A stretch of 64,000 nucleotides of DNA from Thermoanaerobacter sp. A7A (GCF_000445185.1 NZ_AVAF01000032.1:23932-87931); one strand, 5' to 3'; shown: positions 1 through 9,416, counted from the stretch's first letter. Numbers and translations: made by a program. Notes: generated by a model not told the origin, from the letters alone.

Positions 1-1220
1 TTTGTCGTCCACATCTGTCGTATACTTTCCAAATACCTGTGCAAGACCTGTTATCCCTGCCTTTACATTATGCCTGTACTTGTATGAAGGATACTGCTTT
101 TCAAATTGTTCTACAAAATATGGTCTTTCAGGTCTGGGACCTACAAAGCTCATATCGCCCTTCAAAACATTAAATAATTGAGGCAGTTCATCAAGTCTAG
201 TCGCCCTTAACACCTTGCCTACTTTTGTAATCCTTGGATCATCCTCTGTAGCTAAAACAGGTCCTGTCATTTTTTCAGCATCTTTGACCATTGTCCTAAA
301 TTTATATACATTAAACTTCTTGCCTTTCTCTGTTACTCTTAACTGCTTATAAATCACTGGACCGGGTGAAGTCGCTTTAATCAACATAGCAATTATTACC
401 ATTAGAGGCAAAGTAACTACTATACCAATAAATGAAAAAACTATATCGAAAAGCCTTTTAATTAACTTATCTTCACTAGTCAATGAAGGATAATTCACAC
501 TTATAACAGGAACATCATCAAATTGTACAAATTGCGATTTTACTAAAAGAATATCTCTTAGATTTGGGACAATAAAAAGATGTTTCTTAAATTTCATTGA
601 ATCATAAAAAAGACGGGTCTTAAGATTCTCATCAACACCACTGCATATGTATATTGCATCTACTTCATTGATGTGATTAATAATCTCATCATATCTTTGA
701 GGACTTATTATGTACTTTATATCAAACCAACCTCTAGAACTTGAAATTAATTTCTTCGCTAATTTTTCTGCTACTTCCTTTTCGCCTATAATCATTACTT
801 TCTTCTCGCCATGCACATATTTTCTTACATTTTGTACTAAATATCTCCACAGGGACAACAATACAAGCTGAATTCCAAAAGCTATAAAAAATATGCTCCG
901 TGGAAATGCAAACTGTCTTATAAAAAATGTTGAAGCTACTGTTACAACCTGCAGCAGCAGTAAGGAAAGAATTAAAGAAAACACTATATCTCCATAGCTT
1001 TTCCGTGAGTATTATACAAACCATAAATATGAAATAAAATAATAGCAGACAATGTGATCACAGGAATTAACTCATAATATGGCTCAAGGTTTGCAATTGG
1101 CGGATTTGTTCCAAATTTGATAGTATACGCAAGTATAAATCCTGTATGAATTAATAATAAATCTACAATGAAAACAATAAATTTGCTTAATTTAAAGAAT
1201 TTATGAAAATGGGTATGCAT
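1..1220 (-). pseudogene. Polyprenyl-phosphate sugar phosphotransferase, frameshifted and cut by the window edge
   Basis: This family moves a sugar phosphate from a nucleotide sugar to undecaprenyl phosphate, the first membrane step of exopolysaccharide assembly. The N-terminal piece (about 78 residues from the ATG at 1220, preceded by an AGGTGGTG ribosome site) has two membrane segments and ends at a TAG at 984-986. From about 1000 down to base 1 another frame continues the protein for roughly 330 residues: more membrane segments, a nucleotide-binding-like middle, then the bac_transf domain with KRLFDIVFS, SPGPVIYKQ, FRTM, RLDELPQL and GPRPERP motifs. Adding one T to the T4 run at 999-1002 would join the frames. 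The C-terminus lies beyond the window. It is the last gene seen of the polysaccharide operon. Either a sequencing error in a homopolymer or a true mutation could explain it. Confidence 0.85.
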
Positions 1221-1262
1221 TAGAGACACCACCTATTAAAATAATTTGTCACTTGGGTAGAA

Positions 1263-2165
1263 TTATCGTTGTAGATTTAAAGCTTTTTGGGTACGTGCAT
1301 TTATCTTATAATTTTTAAACAACCGGTTTATATCATCTTTGCTTTTGACATAACTTTTCATTATTTCACTATAATCGATAAAATTATTTACCCTATTAAT
1401 ATTAAATCTACAGAACAATAATATCTTCAAATACAGAAAAGTTCTATATTTATCATCAATAGTCTTTTTAAAATTCAGTCTCATAAAAAGTTTTTCATAA
1501 GATGAATATAACACGAGAAAATATATGTATGGAATAAATATCATTGAAAGAGTTATTGGTAAAATAAAATCTTTTATAAGTTCCAAAAGAACAATATTTT
1601 TTATATCACTTAAAAATCTGTTTAATGAACTAAATATTAAAAACAAACCAACACCTGCAGTCGTGTGTCTCAACAGATTAGCTGTTACTTCGTACTCTTT
1701 ATTTTCATACTCTACCTTGTGTTCAGCAATTCCTACCATAAGAGATAAAAAAACAAACAAAGAAATTAAAATAATTTCACAGATTAATGAAAAGTTGTAT
1801 GAATCCACAATAAATCCCACCAGAACACCTATGCTGAGATTATTTTTTGCCATCTCTTTAAAGTATTTCATATCTTTAGCTTCGTTTATCGATTTTATAG
1901 TAGAAGGAATAGCAGTAACTATATACCATATAATAGTATCTTTTAATAATTTAAACTCCCAGAGTCCAATTTTAAACAATATAAAAACTGTTAATGATAC
2001 ATATAAAACCATACTTATATGCCAACCAATCAATTTTCTGTCAAAAAATGCTTTGAGGAGATCCCATAACGAGTGCCTAGTATCTTTTTTATAGATCACT
2101 AAAACCAATAATATGAGTAGCCAAAAGCCAATTGCTAACTCCCTATTGCTAAAATTTTCTAGCAT
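1263..2165 (-). CDS. Multi-pass membrane protein of unknown function
   Basis: I do not recognise this 300-residue protein. It starts at an ATG behind GAGGAG and shows about six hydrophobic segments (roughly residues 10-25, 48-70, 78-90, 108-142, 168-185 and 200-222), then a basic, soluble C-terminal tail of about 75 residues rich in Lys, Arg and Asn. No enzyme motif is visible. It sits 22 bases downstream of a glycosyltransferase and just before the lipid-linked sugar transferase, so it is probably co-transcribed in the polysaccharide operon. A part in export or anchoring is possible but is inferred only from position. Confidence 0.7.
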   Translation of the reverse strand: MLENFSNRELAIGFWLLILLVLVIYKKDTRHSLWDLLKAFFDRKLIGWHISMVLYVSLTVFILFKIGLWEFKLLKDTIIWYIVTAIPSTIKSINEAKDMKYFKEMAKNNLSIGVLVGFIVDSYNFSLICEIILISLFVFLSLMVGIAEHKVEYENKEYEVTANLLRHTTAGVGLFLIFSSLNRFLSDIKNIVLLELIKDFILPITLSMIFIPYIYFLVLYSSYEKLFMRLNFKKTIDDKYRTFLYLKILLFCRFNINRVNNFIDYSEIMKSYVKSKDDINRLFKNYKINARTQKALNLQR

Positions 2166-2187
2166 TTTACTTTACTCCTCGTAAAAA

Positions 2188-3306
2188 TTATAACATTTTG
2201 CTAGATTTTTGCCCAATGACTTCTTGATACACTTCCATAGTCTGTTTGGCCATACGTTCAAAAGTAAAAAATTCTTCGTATCTTTTTCGCCCCGCTAATC
2301 CAAACTTAATACGCTTATGAGAATCTAATAGTAGTTCCTTCAAACGTTTTTTCAGTTCCTCTTTGTCTCTCCTTGGAATAATGTATCCTGTTACTCCATC
2401 AATAACCACCTCTTTTACTCCTCCTACCTCAGAAGCTATAACTGGAAGTCCTGCCCGCATTGCTTCTAAAATAGAACGTGGGAATCCTTCCCATTTTGAT
2501 GTTAGAATAAAAATCTGTGCTTTTGCCAATCTAGAAGGTACATCATCACAAGCACCAGAAAATTGAACTTTATCTGAAATTCCTAACTTTTCGGCTCTCT
2601 CTCTAACTATTTCCATCAATGGCCCATCACCTACTAATTCTAATGTCCAGGGTAAATCTTTCAGTTCCTCAAGAGTTTCTAACAATAAAATATGATCTTT
2701 TTGTTCTTCAAAGCGAGCTACCATAATTAAATGTACTGGTTCAACTTCAGGTTTAGCAAAAAGAGTACTATCAATATCAGGCATCCCGTTATAAATTGTG
2801 ACAATTTTGCTTGGATGGGCAATTTTGTACCTTATAGCAAGTTCACGATCATAGTTAGAAACTGTAATGATTTTATCTTCGAGTGAACCTACTAACTTTT
2901 CCGCCCATCTGTAAACCACCTGTTTTCTTTTGGGAACTCCTTCCGTAAAAGCCCAACCATGGGCTGTAAAAACTACAGGTATTTTCAACCACTTTGCAGC
3001 CAATCGGCCTAACCATCCAGCTTTTGATGAATGCAAAGAGATAATATCAGGTTTTATTTCACGTAAAACATCGATAATCTCTTTTAATGCAAGCAAATCC
3101 TTAAATGGATTAATAGGACGAACTAAATGTCTTAGAGCAATATACGGTATATCTAACTCTTTTAATTTCTCAGTAAAAGACCCTGTTCCTCCCACTAATA
3201 CTATTACTTCATGACCCTGTTTTTTTAAAAAATAAGCCAAATCTTTCACATGGACCTGAGCACCACCAATAGCATCAGCACGTGTAATTATATAGGCTAT
3301 TTTCAT
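2188..3306 (-). CDS. Glycosyltransferase family 4 (GT-B fold)
   Basis: A 372-residue retaining glycosyltransferase of the GT4 type, expected to work at the cytoplasmic face of the membrane and add one sugar to a lipid-linked repeat unit. The N-terminal half has the acceptor-side Rossmann start (MKIAYIITRADAIGGAQ). The C-terminal half has the nucleotide-sugar site: VARFEEQKD, ELVGDGP, then SKWEGFPRSILEAMRAGLPV with the EX7E-type signature. The start is the ATG at 3306 because AAGGAGG lies six bases upstream; a longer frame to 3324 has no ribosome site. The donor and acceptor cannot be told from sequence. Confidence 0.9.
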   Translation of the reverse strand: MKIAYIITRADAIGGAQVHVKDLAYFLKKQGHEVIVLVGGTGSFTEKLKELDIPYIALRHLVRPINPFKDLLALKEIIDVLREIKPDIISLHSSKAGWLGRLAAKWLKIPVVFTAHGWAFTEGVPKRKQVVYRWAEKLVGSLEDKIITVSNYDRELAIRYKIAHPSKIVTIYNGMPDIDSTLFAKPEVEPVHLIMVARFEEQKDHILLLETLEELKDLPWTLELVGDGPLMEIVRERAEKLGISDKVQFSGACDDVPSRLAKAQIFILTSKWEGFPRSILEAMRAGLPVIASEVGGVKEVVIDGVTGYIIPRRDKEELKKRLKELLLDSHKRIKFGLAGRKRYEEFFTFERMAKQTMEVYQEVIGQKSSKML

Positions 3307-3432
3307 TTCTTTGCCTCCTTGCACAAAAAACCTTATACTGATACCATTTAATACCTTCTCTTACCTTTACAAATAACACGTAAAGTACATAATCGTGATT
3401 AACTTACAAAAATAATTTTCTTCATGAATCCT

Positions 3433-5136
3433 CTAATAGAATCCCAATTCTTCTTTTACTATCTCAGCTATACGCTTTACAAATTGAGGTGCATAATCTG
3501 GCATAAAACTATGAATTCGCCGAGCTATGTATCGAGCAATAAGCCCTTTTGCTTGGTTTTTCGATACTGGTTTGATTATATTATGCGCTTCCTCTTCTAT
3601 TTTTTCATAAGTTGGAGTTCGTTCCGTTCTAGTGTTTTCATAGTCTTGTTTTACAGCTGTTTCAAATTCTTTACCCAGAATTACGATTGGTGTTGCAGGC
3701 TCATTTTCGCTTGTTACAACATCCCACGCTTTTCCATGTAAAATTTGTTCCAATTGCAAACCAAAACAACTTGCTAAGTTTTTATTAGACTTTCTTTTTT
3801 GATTATCACTACCTTTTGCATCCACACCGTCATCGTCGTTGTCAAAAACCACTAACATCGGAATTTTAAACTTACCAAACAAACGCCAATATTTGGGAAT
3901 CTGATTTTTGCCCTGCACTGCAATAACTGACACACCTTTTTGGTCGCAATTCAAGCCCACCGCAGCTAAGTACTCTGGTAAAGCTAATTCTTCAGTTTCA
4001 CCTTCCACAAGGATGAGAAATCTAGCAAAAAAAGCTTCGTTTAGCCGGTAATTTGAAGTACTCTTATAATATTCAGTAATATTTTCGATAGTAGCTTTTC
4101 CTTCTGGTACACCTGTTCTGTAACAATGTTCTACAAGCTCAGCTTTTGAAACCAAAGTTAAAGTTGTATGCTGACAACCTTTATTTTCTGGGTCATCAAC
4201 TTTTCGCACTAGACCGATCGAATCAAAAAATTCCGTATCAACGAAATTATTCGAATGTGTAGAAATAATAACCTGGAGTCCAGTGCTAACAATCTCACGT
4301 AAAATGCGAAATAAATTCCGTTGTGCCTGAGGGTGTAAATAAATTTCAGGTTCTTCAAGAGCTAAAATACCTCTTATTTCTTCTCCATATTGTCTTAAAT
4401 TAACAGCATAACTTCTAAGAAGAGCAAGAAGAATCAAATTTCGTGTACCTTCTCCTAATTCGTCTAAATCAATATCTCTCCTATTTTGATTAGGATCAGA
4501 TGCTAGAATATGCATAGTTTTGAAATAATTACTGGGAGTAAACGGCTTAAAGTCTATTGACATTTTTAGTGGAACATCTGCTTGTAGTTCTTCAAAAAAT
4601 TTACCAAAATCTTTTTTGAATTCTGAAAAACCAGGAACTTGGTCAAATAGATCAACAATTTCATTAAATCTTTCTTCAAGTTTATCTGAAAGATTGTAGG
4701 CCCTTTTATGAAATGTTTTGCGAATTTTCCCTAATAAACTCCAATCGTAAAAAGATATATGGCGATCAAATGCCCGATCAGCTCCTAGATAAGTAGAAGG
4801 AAAATCTTCTTTAATGTTTTGATCTCGAATAAGATTCCCTAAAACATCTCTATACTCAGGCCATCTTGAAGAAGAAGAAAATATAGCAGAAGAACCATTA
4901 TCAAAAATAAGTTCTATTCTTATTTCCTTACTTTTGTCTCTCAAATAAAAATCATAATCCTGTAATCTCTCAGAACTAACCCAATCTTCTCCACAAATTA
5001 AATTAATAGCCCGTATAATATTTGACTTTCCTGAATTATTGGGCCCTACAAGTACAAGTAAGTTACTTTCAGGAAACTCAAATTCTAAATGTTTGATTGA
5101 GCGGAAGTTTTTAATGACTACACGCTTTAATTTCAT
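3433..5136 (-). CDS. OLD-family ATP-dependent endonuclease (AAA + TOPRIM)
   Basis: A 567-residue protein. It starts with an SMC/RecF-like ATPase: MKLKRVVIKNFRSIKHLEF, then the Walker A GPNNSGKS at about residues 31-38. Further on come a signature-like region (DELGEGTRNLILLALL, about 228-243), Walker B LALEEPEIYLHPQAQ and a switch HSNNF. From about residue 370 a TOPRIM domain follows, with ILVEGETEELALPEYL and VVFDNDDDGVDAKG carrying the acidic metal ligands. OLD proteins cut DNA and often act in phage exclusion. No UvrD-like GajB partner or reverse transcriptase is adjacent, so this is a stand-alone OLD, not Gabija. It lies between two glycosyltransferase genes, an odd place that suggests insertion of a defence gene into a variable locus. 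Confidence 0.88.
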   Translation of the reverse strand: MKLKRVVIKNFRSIKHLEFEFPESNLLVLVGPNNSGKSNIIRAINLICGEDWVSSERLQDYDFYLRDKSKEIRIELIFDNGSSAIFSSSSRWPEYRDVLGNLIRDQNIKEDFPSTYLGADRAFDRHISFYDWSLLGKIRKTFHKRAYNLSDKLEERFNEIVDLFDQVPGFSEFKKDFGKFFEELQADVPLKMSIDFKPFTPSNYFKTMHILASDPNQNRRDIDLDELGEGTRNLILLALLRSYAVNLRQYGEEIRGILALEEPEIYLHPQAQRNLFRILREIVSTGLQVIISTHSNNFVDTEFFDSIGLVRKVDDPENKGCQHTTLTLVSKAELVEHCYRTGVPEGKATIENITEYYKSTSNYRLNEAFFARFLILVEGETEELALPEYLAAVGLNCDQKGVSVIAVQGKNQIPKYWRLFGKFKIPMLVVFDNDDDGVDAKGSDNQKRKSNKNLASCFGLQLEQILHGKAWDVVTSENEPATPIVILGKEFETAVKQDYENTRTERTPTYEKIEEEAHNIIKPVSKNQAKGLIARYIARRIHSFMPDYAPQFVKRIAEIVKEELGFY

Positions 5137-5180
5137 AACTACCCCTCTTTTTTACACACCTTTTAAAATCCCACAGAAAA

Positions 5181-6323
5181 TTATATACTTCCAACTTTTA
5201 GCCCCTTACTTTTAAGTAGCTCTAAATATAAACTTTCCCACTGATCTACTACTCTTTCTAAATCATAATTTTCCTTTATATACCTCCGCCCATAATTCCC
5301 CATCTCTTTTCTGACATTTTCATCTAAGTCCATCATTTTTAACATAGTCTGAGCTAAAGCTTCAGAATTCTTTGGGGGAACAAGGAAACCAGATTTTCCA
5401 TCTATAACAATTTCTCCATTCCCCCCAACATCTGTAGCTACTATAGGTAAACCTACAACTGAGGCTTCCAAAAGCACAAGAGGCATACCTTCCCAAGAAG
5501 AGGACATAACATATGCATCAGCAGCATTCATTAGAACAGGAATATCTTTACGCACTCCTAAAAAATAAACATGAGATATAATATTCAGGTCGTCTACTAA
5601 ATGCTTGGCTTTTTCCATTAAAGAGCCTTGCCCTGCAATTAGAAGTACAGAATCATTTCTTTTTGAAACTACTTTAGCAAAAGCATTCAACATATTAGGA
5701 TAATCTTTAGCCTCCTCAAATCTCCCTACAGCCAACCATACAAATTTGTCTTCAATCCCTAATTCCTTTCTTAAACGAATTCGTGCTTCTAAATCAGGTT
5801 TAAATATTTCAGTATCAATCCCATTAGGTATATGTATTACTTTATGCCGAGGCACTGCGCCTATTTGTACATACCTCTCCAATCCTGCACGGCTAACTTG
5901 GGTGGTTAAATCACATAACCAATCTGTAATACGATAGGCAATTTCCCTTTGCCTTCCACCTTCGATAATACTGTGAATTGTACAGATGAGTATGGGAGTT
6001 TTAACAAAAATTTTAGAAATTCGCCCTAAGAGATTAGCATGAACCATATGGCAGTGAAGAATTTGAGGTCTTTCACGTCGCAAAATCTTTACCAAGCGAA
6101 AGAGTCCTCTTGGATCCGGCACACCTCGTCGCATCTCCAAAGAATAAACATGTATTCCTGCTCTCTTAAGTTCTTCCACATAAGCCACAGGAGGGATCAT
6201 GGAAATTACTTGCACATCCCAGCCTCGTTTCTTAAGACGAGTAGCTAAATGCACAAGCTGTGTCTCTGCACCACCGTAATTAAGTCCTGTAGTGAGAAAA
6301 GTAATTACCTTGGTTTTAAGCAC
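5181..6323 (-). CDS. Glycosyltransferase family 4
   Basis: A 380-residue GT4 enzyme of the polysaccharide locus. It opens with a hydrophobic strand and the acceptor glycine loop (FLTTGLNYGGAETQLVHLA). The donor half has AVGRFEEAKDYPNML, LIAGQGS, the SSSWEGMPLVLLEASVVGLPIVATDVGGNGE signature region with both glutamates, and a final helix typical of the family. Translation starts at a GTG (6323) behind a TGGAGTGAG stretch. It is the first gene downstream of the IS110 insertion, so its expression may depend on a promoter in 6330-6400 or on read-through. The specific sugar cannot be assigned. Confidence 0.9.
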   Translation of the reverse strand: MLKTKVITFLTTGLNYGGAETQLVHLATRLKKRGWDVQVISMIPPVAYVEELKRAGIHVYSLEMRRGVPDPRGLFRLVKILRRERPQILHCHMVHANLLGRISKIFVKTPILICTIHSIIEGGRQREIAYRITDWLCDLTTQVSRAGLERYVQIGAVPRHKVIHIPNGIDTEIFKPDLEARIRLRKELGIEDKFVWLAVGRFEEAKDYPNMLNAFAKVVSKRNDSVLLIAGQGSLMEKAKHLVDDLNIISHVYFLGVRKDIPVLMNAADAYVMSSSWEGMPLVLLEASVVGLPIVATDVGGNGEIVIDGKSGFLVPPKNSEALAQTMLKMMDLDENVRKEMGNYGRRYIKENYDLERVVDQWESLYLELLKSKGLKVGSI

Positions 6324-6406
6324 AAAAACTCACTCCATTTGAAAAATAATTGTTAATTATAATTAAATTTTACTGTAAAAACTCCCCTCGTATAATATGA
6401 TTTGGA

Positions 6407-6440
6407 AATTATCAAGAAGTTTTTTTACTTCTTGATAATT
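6407..6440. repeat. Perfect 13-bp inverted repeat at the left flank of the IS110 element
   Basis: AATTATCAAGAAG (6407-6419) is followed after an 8-base T-rich loop by its exact reverse complement CTTCTTGATAATT (6428-6440). It resembles a rho-independent terminator stem and marks the point where AT-rich host DNA changes to the GC-rich IS leader. TTGATAATT also occurs at the right side near 8047-8055, so this may include the insertion target. The exact IS boundary cannot be fixed from one copy. Confidence 0.6.
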
Positions 6441-6476
6441 GAGCGTGCCTTTGCGAAAATTAATTTAGGTTGGTCT

Positions 6477-6690
6477 GGGGTCACTCTTAACACCCCCTGT
6501 AGCTTTTCAAATACAGCCTACTCAAGTAAGAGTGAGACCCCTGCGGTGCAGTACTAGTTTCTCACTCGTGAGCTGAGCCAGCAGGCATTCCGGCCCCTAG
6601 ATTCAGCAGGCTAGGGGTGCACCCCCGGTTGCCCTGTCAAGCTCTTATCGCCCGCGAGGCTGTTAGGTACTGCACCCGCAGGGCACGCCC
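6477..6690 (+). ncRNA. Candidate IS110 bridge RNA
   Basis: The segment just before the transposase can fold extensively. Stem A pairs 6477-6489 with 6527-6541 around an inner hairpin CTGTA/TACAG (6497-6501 with 6512-6516). A long-range stem pairs 6540-6554 with 6667-6682 (15 pairs with one bulged C). Inside it, CCCCTAG (6594-6600) pairs with CTAGGGG (6611-6617) across a 10-base loop. IS110-group elements are known to express a bridge RNA from this position, with one loop matching the target and one matching the donor ends. That this segment is the bridge RNA is inference from position and foldability; the loops have not been matched to the flanks. Confidence 0.6.
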
Positions 6691-6722
6691 CTAATCCTGG
6701 CCAACCAAAGGAGGGATATCTG

Positions 6723-7958
6723 GTGGCTCAGGTTATCTTTGCAGGCATCGATGTCAGCGCCTCTAAGCTGGATCTCGTATGCATCGATGAAAATGGTAAT
6801 CAACTTTCTCCTGCTAGGTCTTTCTCCAATAATGCTGAGGGCGCAAATGCGCTGGTGGATACTTTAGTTTCACTAGCAACTAAATCCAATGTCTCGCAAC
6901 TTAATCTTGGATTAGAAGCTACCTCTATCTTCAGTATTCCACTTAGAGATTTCCTTTTGGATGCACCTCAGTTAAAGCCTTATTCGGTCCAGGTGTATGA
7001 AATTAATCCTTCTCTTGTATCCGGGTTTAAAAAAGCTTTCGGCTCAAGACTCCCTAAAACTGATGCCTTAGATGCCTATATAATTGCTGAGAGGCTTCGC
7101 TTTGGACATCTTACTCCATACAGCCATGAAGTTTCTGTTACTGCACCTTTGCGTCAGCTTACAAGGCTTAGATTACATCTTGTCGAACTCCTTGTTGATG
7201 AGAAAAATCGAGCTTTGAATTTGCTCTTTCTGAAATTCTCTAATTACAAACAGGACAATCCCTTTACCAACGTCTTTGGCAGAGCGTCCATTGAAGTCCT
7301 GAAAGAATTTACCCCTGATGAAATAGCTCAGATATCCATAGAAGAACTTGCAGAGTTTATTCAGTCTCACGGAAAAAACAGATTCACTAATCCTGAAGAA
7401 ATCGCTACTGCTCTAAAGCAAGCCGCAAACCGTGCTTACCGCCTAAACTCTAAAATGGAACAGGCCTGTGAGATAGCTATTTCTTTAACTCTTCAAAACA
7501 TTGAGCATCTCAAAAGGCAGATTAAAAGCCTTGATAAGGTTATTTCCAGAGAGCTTAAAGCTATCCCTCAAACACTTACTACAGTTAAGGGTTTAGGCGA
7601 TGTGTCGGCTGCAGGAATAATCGCTGAAATAGGCGATATTAAGCGTTTTAAAAACGAAGCCTCTCTTGCTCAGTATTCTGGCCTCACCTGGACCCGTTAT
7701 CAGTCGGGCGACTTTGACGCTGAAGAGCGTCGTTTGACAAAGAGCGGGAACAAATACCTCCGCTATTACTTGGTCATGGCCGCAAACTCGTTGCGGGTGC
7801 ACAACGAGGAATACAAGGCCTATTATCAGACCAAGTATCAGGAGGTTCAAAAGCACCAGCATAAGAGAGCGCTGGTATTGACTGCCCGCAAACTTGTTAG
7901 GCTGGTCTTTGCACTGCTGAGCAAAGGCCAAATCTACAAAGGGGCGGTGAAGAGTTAA
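6723..7958 (+). CDS. IS110-family DEDD transposase
   Basis: A 411-residue recombinase that starts at GTG behind AGGAGGG. The N-terminal RuvC-like domain (about 1-160) carries the DEDD residues: D in FAGIDVSASKLDLV, E in LGLEATSIF and the two D in KTDALDAYIIAERL. A coiled-coil linker follows (about 180-280). The C-terminal Transposase_20 domain has a helix-hairpin-helix-like stretch (TTVKGLGDVSAAGIIAEIGD) and the LTKSGNKYLRYYL region with the serine expected to attack DNA. It appears full length and intact, so the element may still be active. Family knowledge says it works with a bridge RNA encoded upstream. Confidence 0.95.
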   Translation: MAQVIFAGIDVSASKLDLVCIDENGNQLSPARSFSNNAEGANALVDTLVSLATKSNVSQLNLGLEATSIFSIPLRDFLLDAPQLKPYSVQVYEINPSLVSGFKKAFGSRLPKTDALDAYIIAERLRFGHLTPYSHEVSVTAPLRQLTRLRLHLVELLVDEKNRALNLLFLKFSNYKQDNPFTNVFGRASIEVLKEFTPDEIAQISIEELAEFIQSHGKNRFTNPEEIATALKQAANRAYRLNSKMEQACEIAISLTLQNIEHLKRQIKSLDKVISRELKAIPQTLTTVKGLGDVSAAGIIAEIGDIKRFKNEASLAQYSGLTWTRYQSGDFDAEERRLTKSGNKYLRYYLVMAANSLRVHNEEYKAYYQTKYQEVQKHQHKRALVLTARKLVRLVFALLSKGQIYKGAVKS

Positions 7959-8068
7959 TTTTGTCTTTTAAAACCTATTAATTGCTACTTTTGAAGCCAA
8001 TTTTTACCATATTAATTGGCTAAGGGTATTATTGTCTTTTTTTGCTTTGATAATTTTATTTTCCAATT

Positions 8069-9391
8069 TTAAGGTATTGACATATTACCGTGAGTCTTAT
8101 TTTTTAATTTCAGTTTATAATAATTTGCAGATAAATTAGCTGCTATTACCCAAAATAAAATGTTTCCTAATTGAATCCCAACAAAAATATACGTTTCCCC
8201 TATTCCATGTAATGATATGGCAAGAAAAGCTGCTAACGCTATTTTTACAAACTTGTAATTATCATCTTCGTCTTGTTTAATATTCACTTTAAGTACTTCA
8301 TTCCCATGTAGTACAATTAGCCTGATAAATGCTAATATTAAAATCAAACCAGGTAATCCAAGCTCCAATAACAAAGCAAGATAACTTCCGTCTAAAGGTT
8401 GTAACTTTAGTAGTTCTTTGTCAAACACATTCAATCCATATGGCATAAAAAAATTTCGCTTTGCCTTTTCAAACCACCATATAAAAGGAACAATGCGTCC
8501 TATTATACTATATTCGCTTAAACGGAAGTAGGGAAACATGTGATAAATACTAACAAATACGGTTCTTAACATACTGCTACCCAAATAAGCATCAATACCT
8601 ATTAGCAACACTGTACCAATTGTTATGAATATTACAAAAAGTGAATATTTAATTTTAAAAGAATATGTCATTATATAAACAAAGATAATAAATAAACTCC
8701 AGCGAGAGCCAGTAATCAACAAATTAAATGACGCATAGCTAATAAAGAAAAATATTATAAATTTTTTTAAAATATTTTTTTTATTTGTCAAAAGTGCTGT
8801 TAAACTTATAATTGCTAACGCAGAAATGATGCCATGTGCATTTGGACCAGAAATACCTTCGTATCTTGTAACTCCTTTTATAACATCTAAAACATTTATG
8901 TTGCGATTAAAAAAATTAGACATAATCAGAAAAAATATACTTGACGTTGCTGTATATAACCATATCTGATATAAACCTTTTGAATTACGATAAAAGTATT
9001 TAAAAGAAATAAAATATAACAAAATTTGAAATAAGAGTGAGGAAAGCCTTATTGAAGACTTTATCAAAGACTCAGTATTTACAGGTATACGAATAAAATA
9101 AACAAATAAAATCCACACCAGAAAAAGGATTAAAATCTTGAGCTCTGGTACTAAGAATATGGATCTTAATTCTCTAAGAAAAACAAATAACAATACTAAT
9201 AATATAGGAAAAACAAAGAAAATATTTGTATAAGTATGATTTTGATTAAATACGTTGTGAACCATTAGCGACAAAATAGAAGCAATAATGAAAAATCCCA
9301 ATATATAACCTGTTATATCAAATCGCAATAACAAAGTTTTATCGAAATACTGCTGATTATGATTATTATAATTTTTAGATGAATTCCTCAT
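8069..9391 (-). CDS. O-antigen polymerase/ligase-like membrane protein (Wzy-like)
   Basis: A 440-residue protein with about ten to twelve membrane segments and one larger external loop (about residues 250-330, after IKYSLFVIFITIGTVLLIG). Family members polymerise or ligate lipid-linked repeat units at the outer face of the membrane. The Wzy_C-like part shows SGPNAHG and GSRWSLF-type motifs and the late PLDGSYLALLLELGLPG segment, where arginines and acidic residues usually act. The ATG at 9391 is preferred to the GTG at 9403 because the AAGGAG site lies only two bases before that GTG. Sequence identity in this family is always low, so the assignment rests on topology and context. Confidence 0.8.
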   Translation of the reverse strand: MRNSSKNYNNHNQQYFDKTLLLRFDITGYILGFFIIASILSLMVHNVFNQNHTYTNIFFVFPILLVLLFVFLRELRSIFLVPELKILILFLVWILFVYFIRIPVNTESLIKSSIRLSSLLFQILLYFISFKYFYRNSKGLYQIWLYTATSSIFFLIMSNFFNRNINVLDVIKGVTRYEGISGPNAHGIISALAIISLTALLTNKKNILKKFIIFFFISYASFNLLITGSRWSLFIIFVYIMTYSFKIKYSLFVIFITIGTVLLIGIDAYLGSSMLRTVFVSIYHMFPYFRLSEYSIIGRIVPFIWWFEKAKRNFFMPYGLNVFDKELLKLQPLDGSYLALLLELGLPGLILILAFIRLIVLHGNEVLKVNIKQDEDDNYKFVKIALAAFLAISLHGIGETYIFVGIQLGNILFWVIAANLSANYYKLKLKNKTHGNMSIP

Positions 9392-9416
9392 TAGTTTTAG
9401 CACTCCTTATACTATA

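Larger units (their letters stand above)
6441..8046 (+). mobile_element. IS110-family insertion sequence (approximate bounds)
   Basis: The element consists of a GC-rich 5' non-coding region of about 280 bp, one DEDD transposase gene and a short AT-rich 3' tail. No terminal inverted repeats are visible, as usual for IS110. The long non-coding part lies upstream of the gene, which fits the IS110 group rather than the IS1111 group. It sits in the plus orientation within a minus-strand polysaccharide locus. The bounds are set by the change in base composition and by the TTGATAATT sequence found on both sides, and could be off by tens of bases. Confidence 0.6.

Noticed and set aside
1525..2094. 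Plus-strand gene of 189 codons
   Set aside because: Lies wholly opposite a membrane-protein gene with a good ribosome site; the product has no protein-like pattern.
3433..5136. Gabija system (GajA)
   Set aside because: The nuclease has the right architecture but no UvrD-like GajB gene lies on either side.
6723..7958. IS1111-group element
   Set aside because: The long structured non-coding part is upstream, not downstream, and no subterminal inverted repeats are seen.
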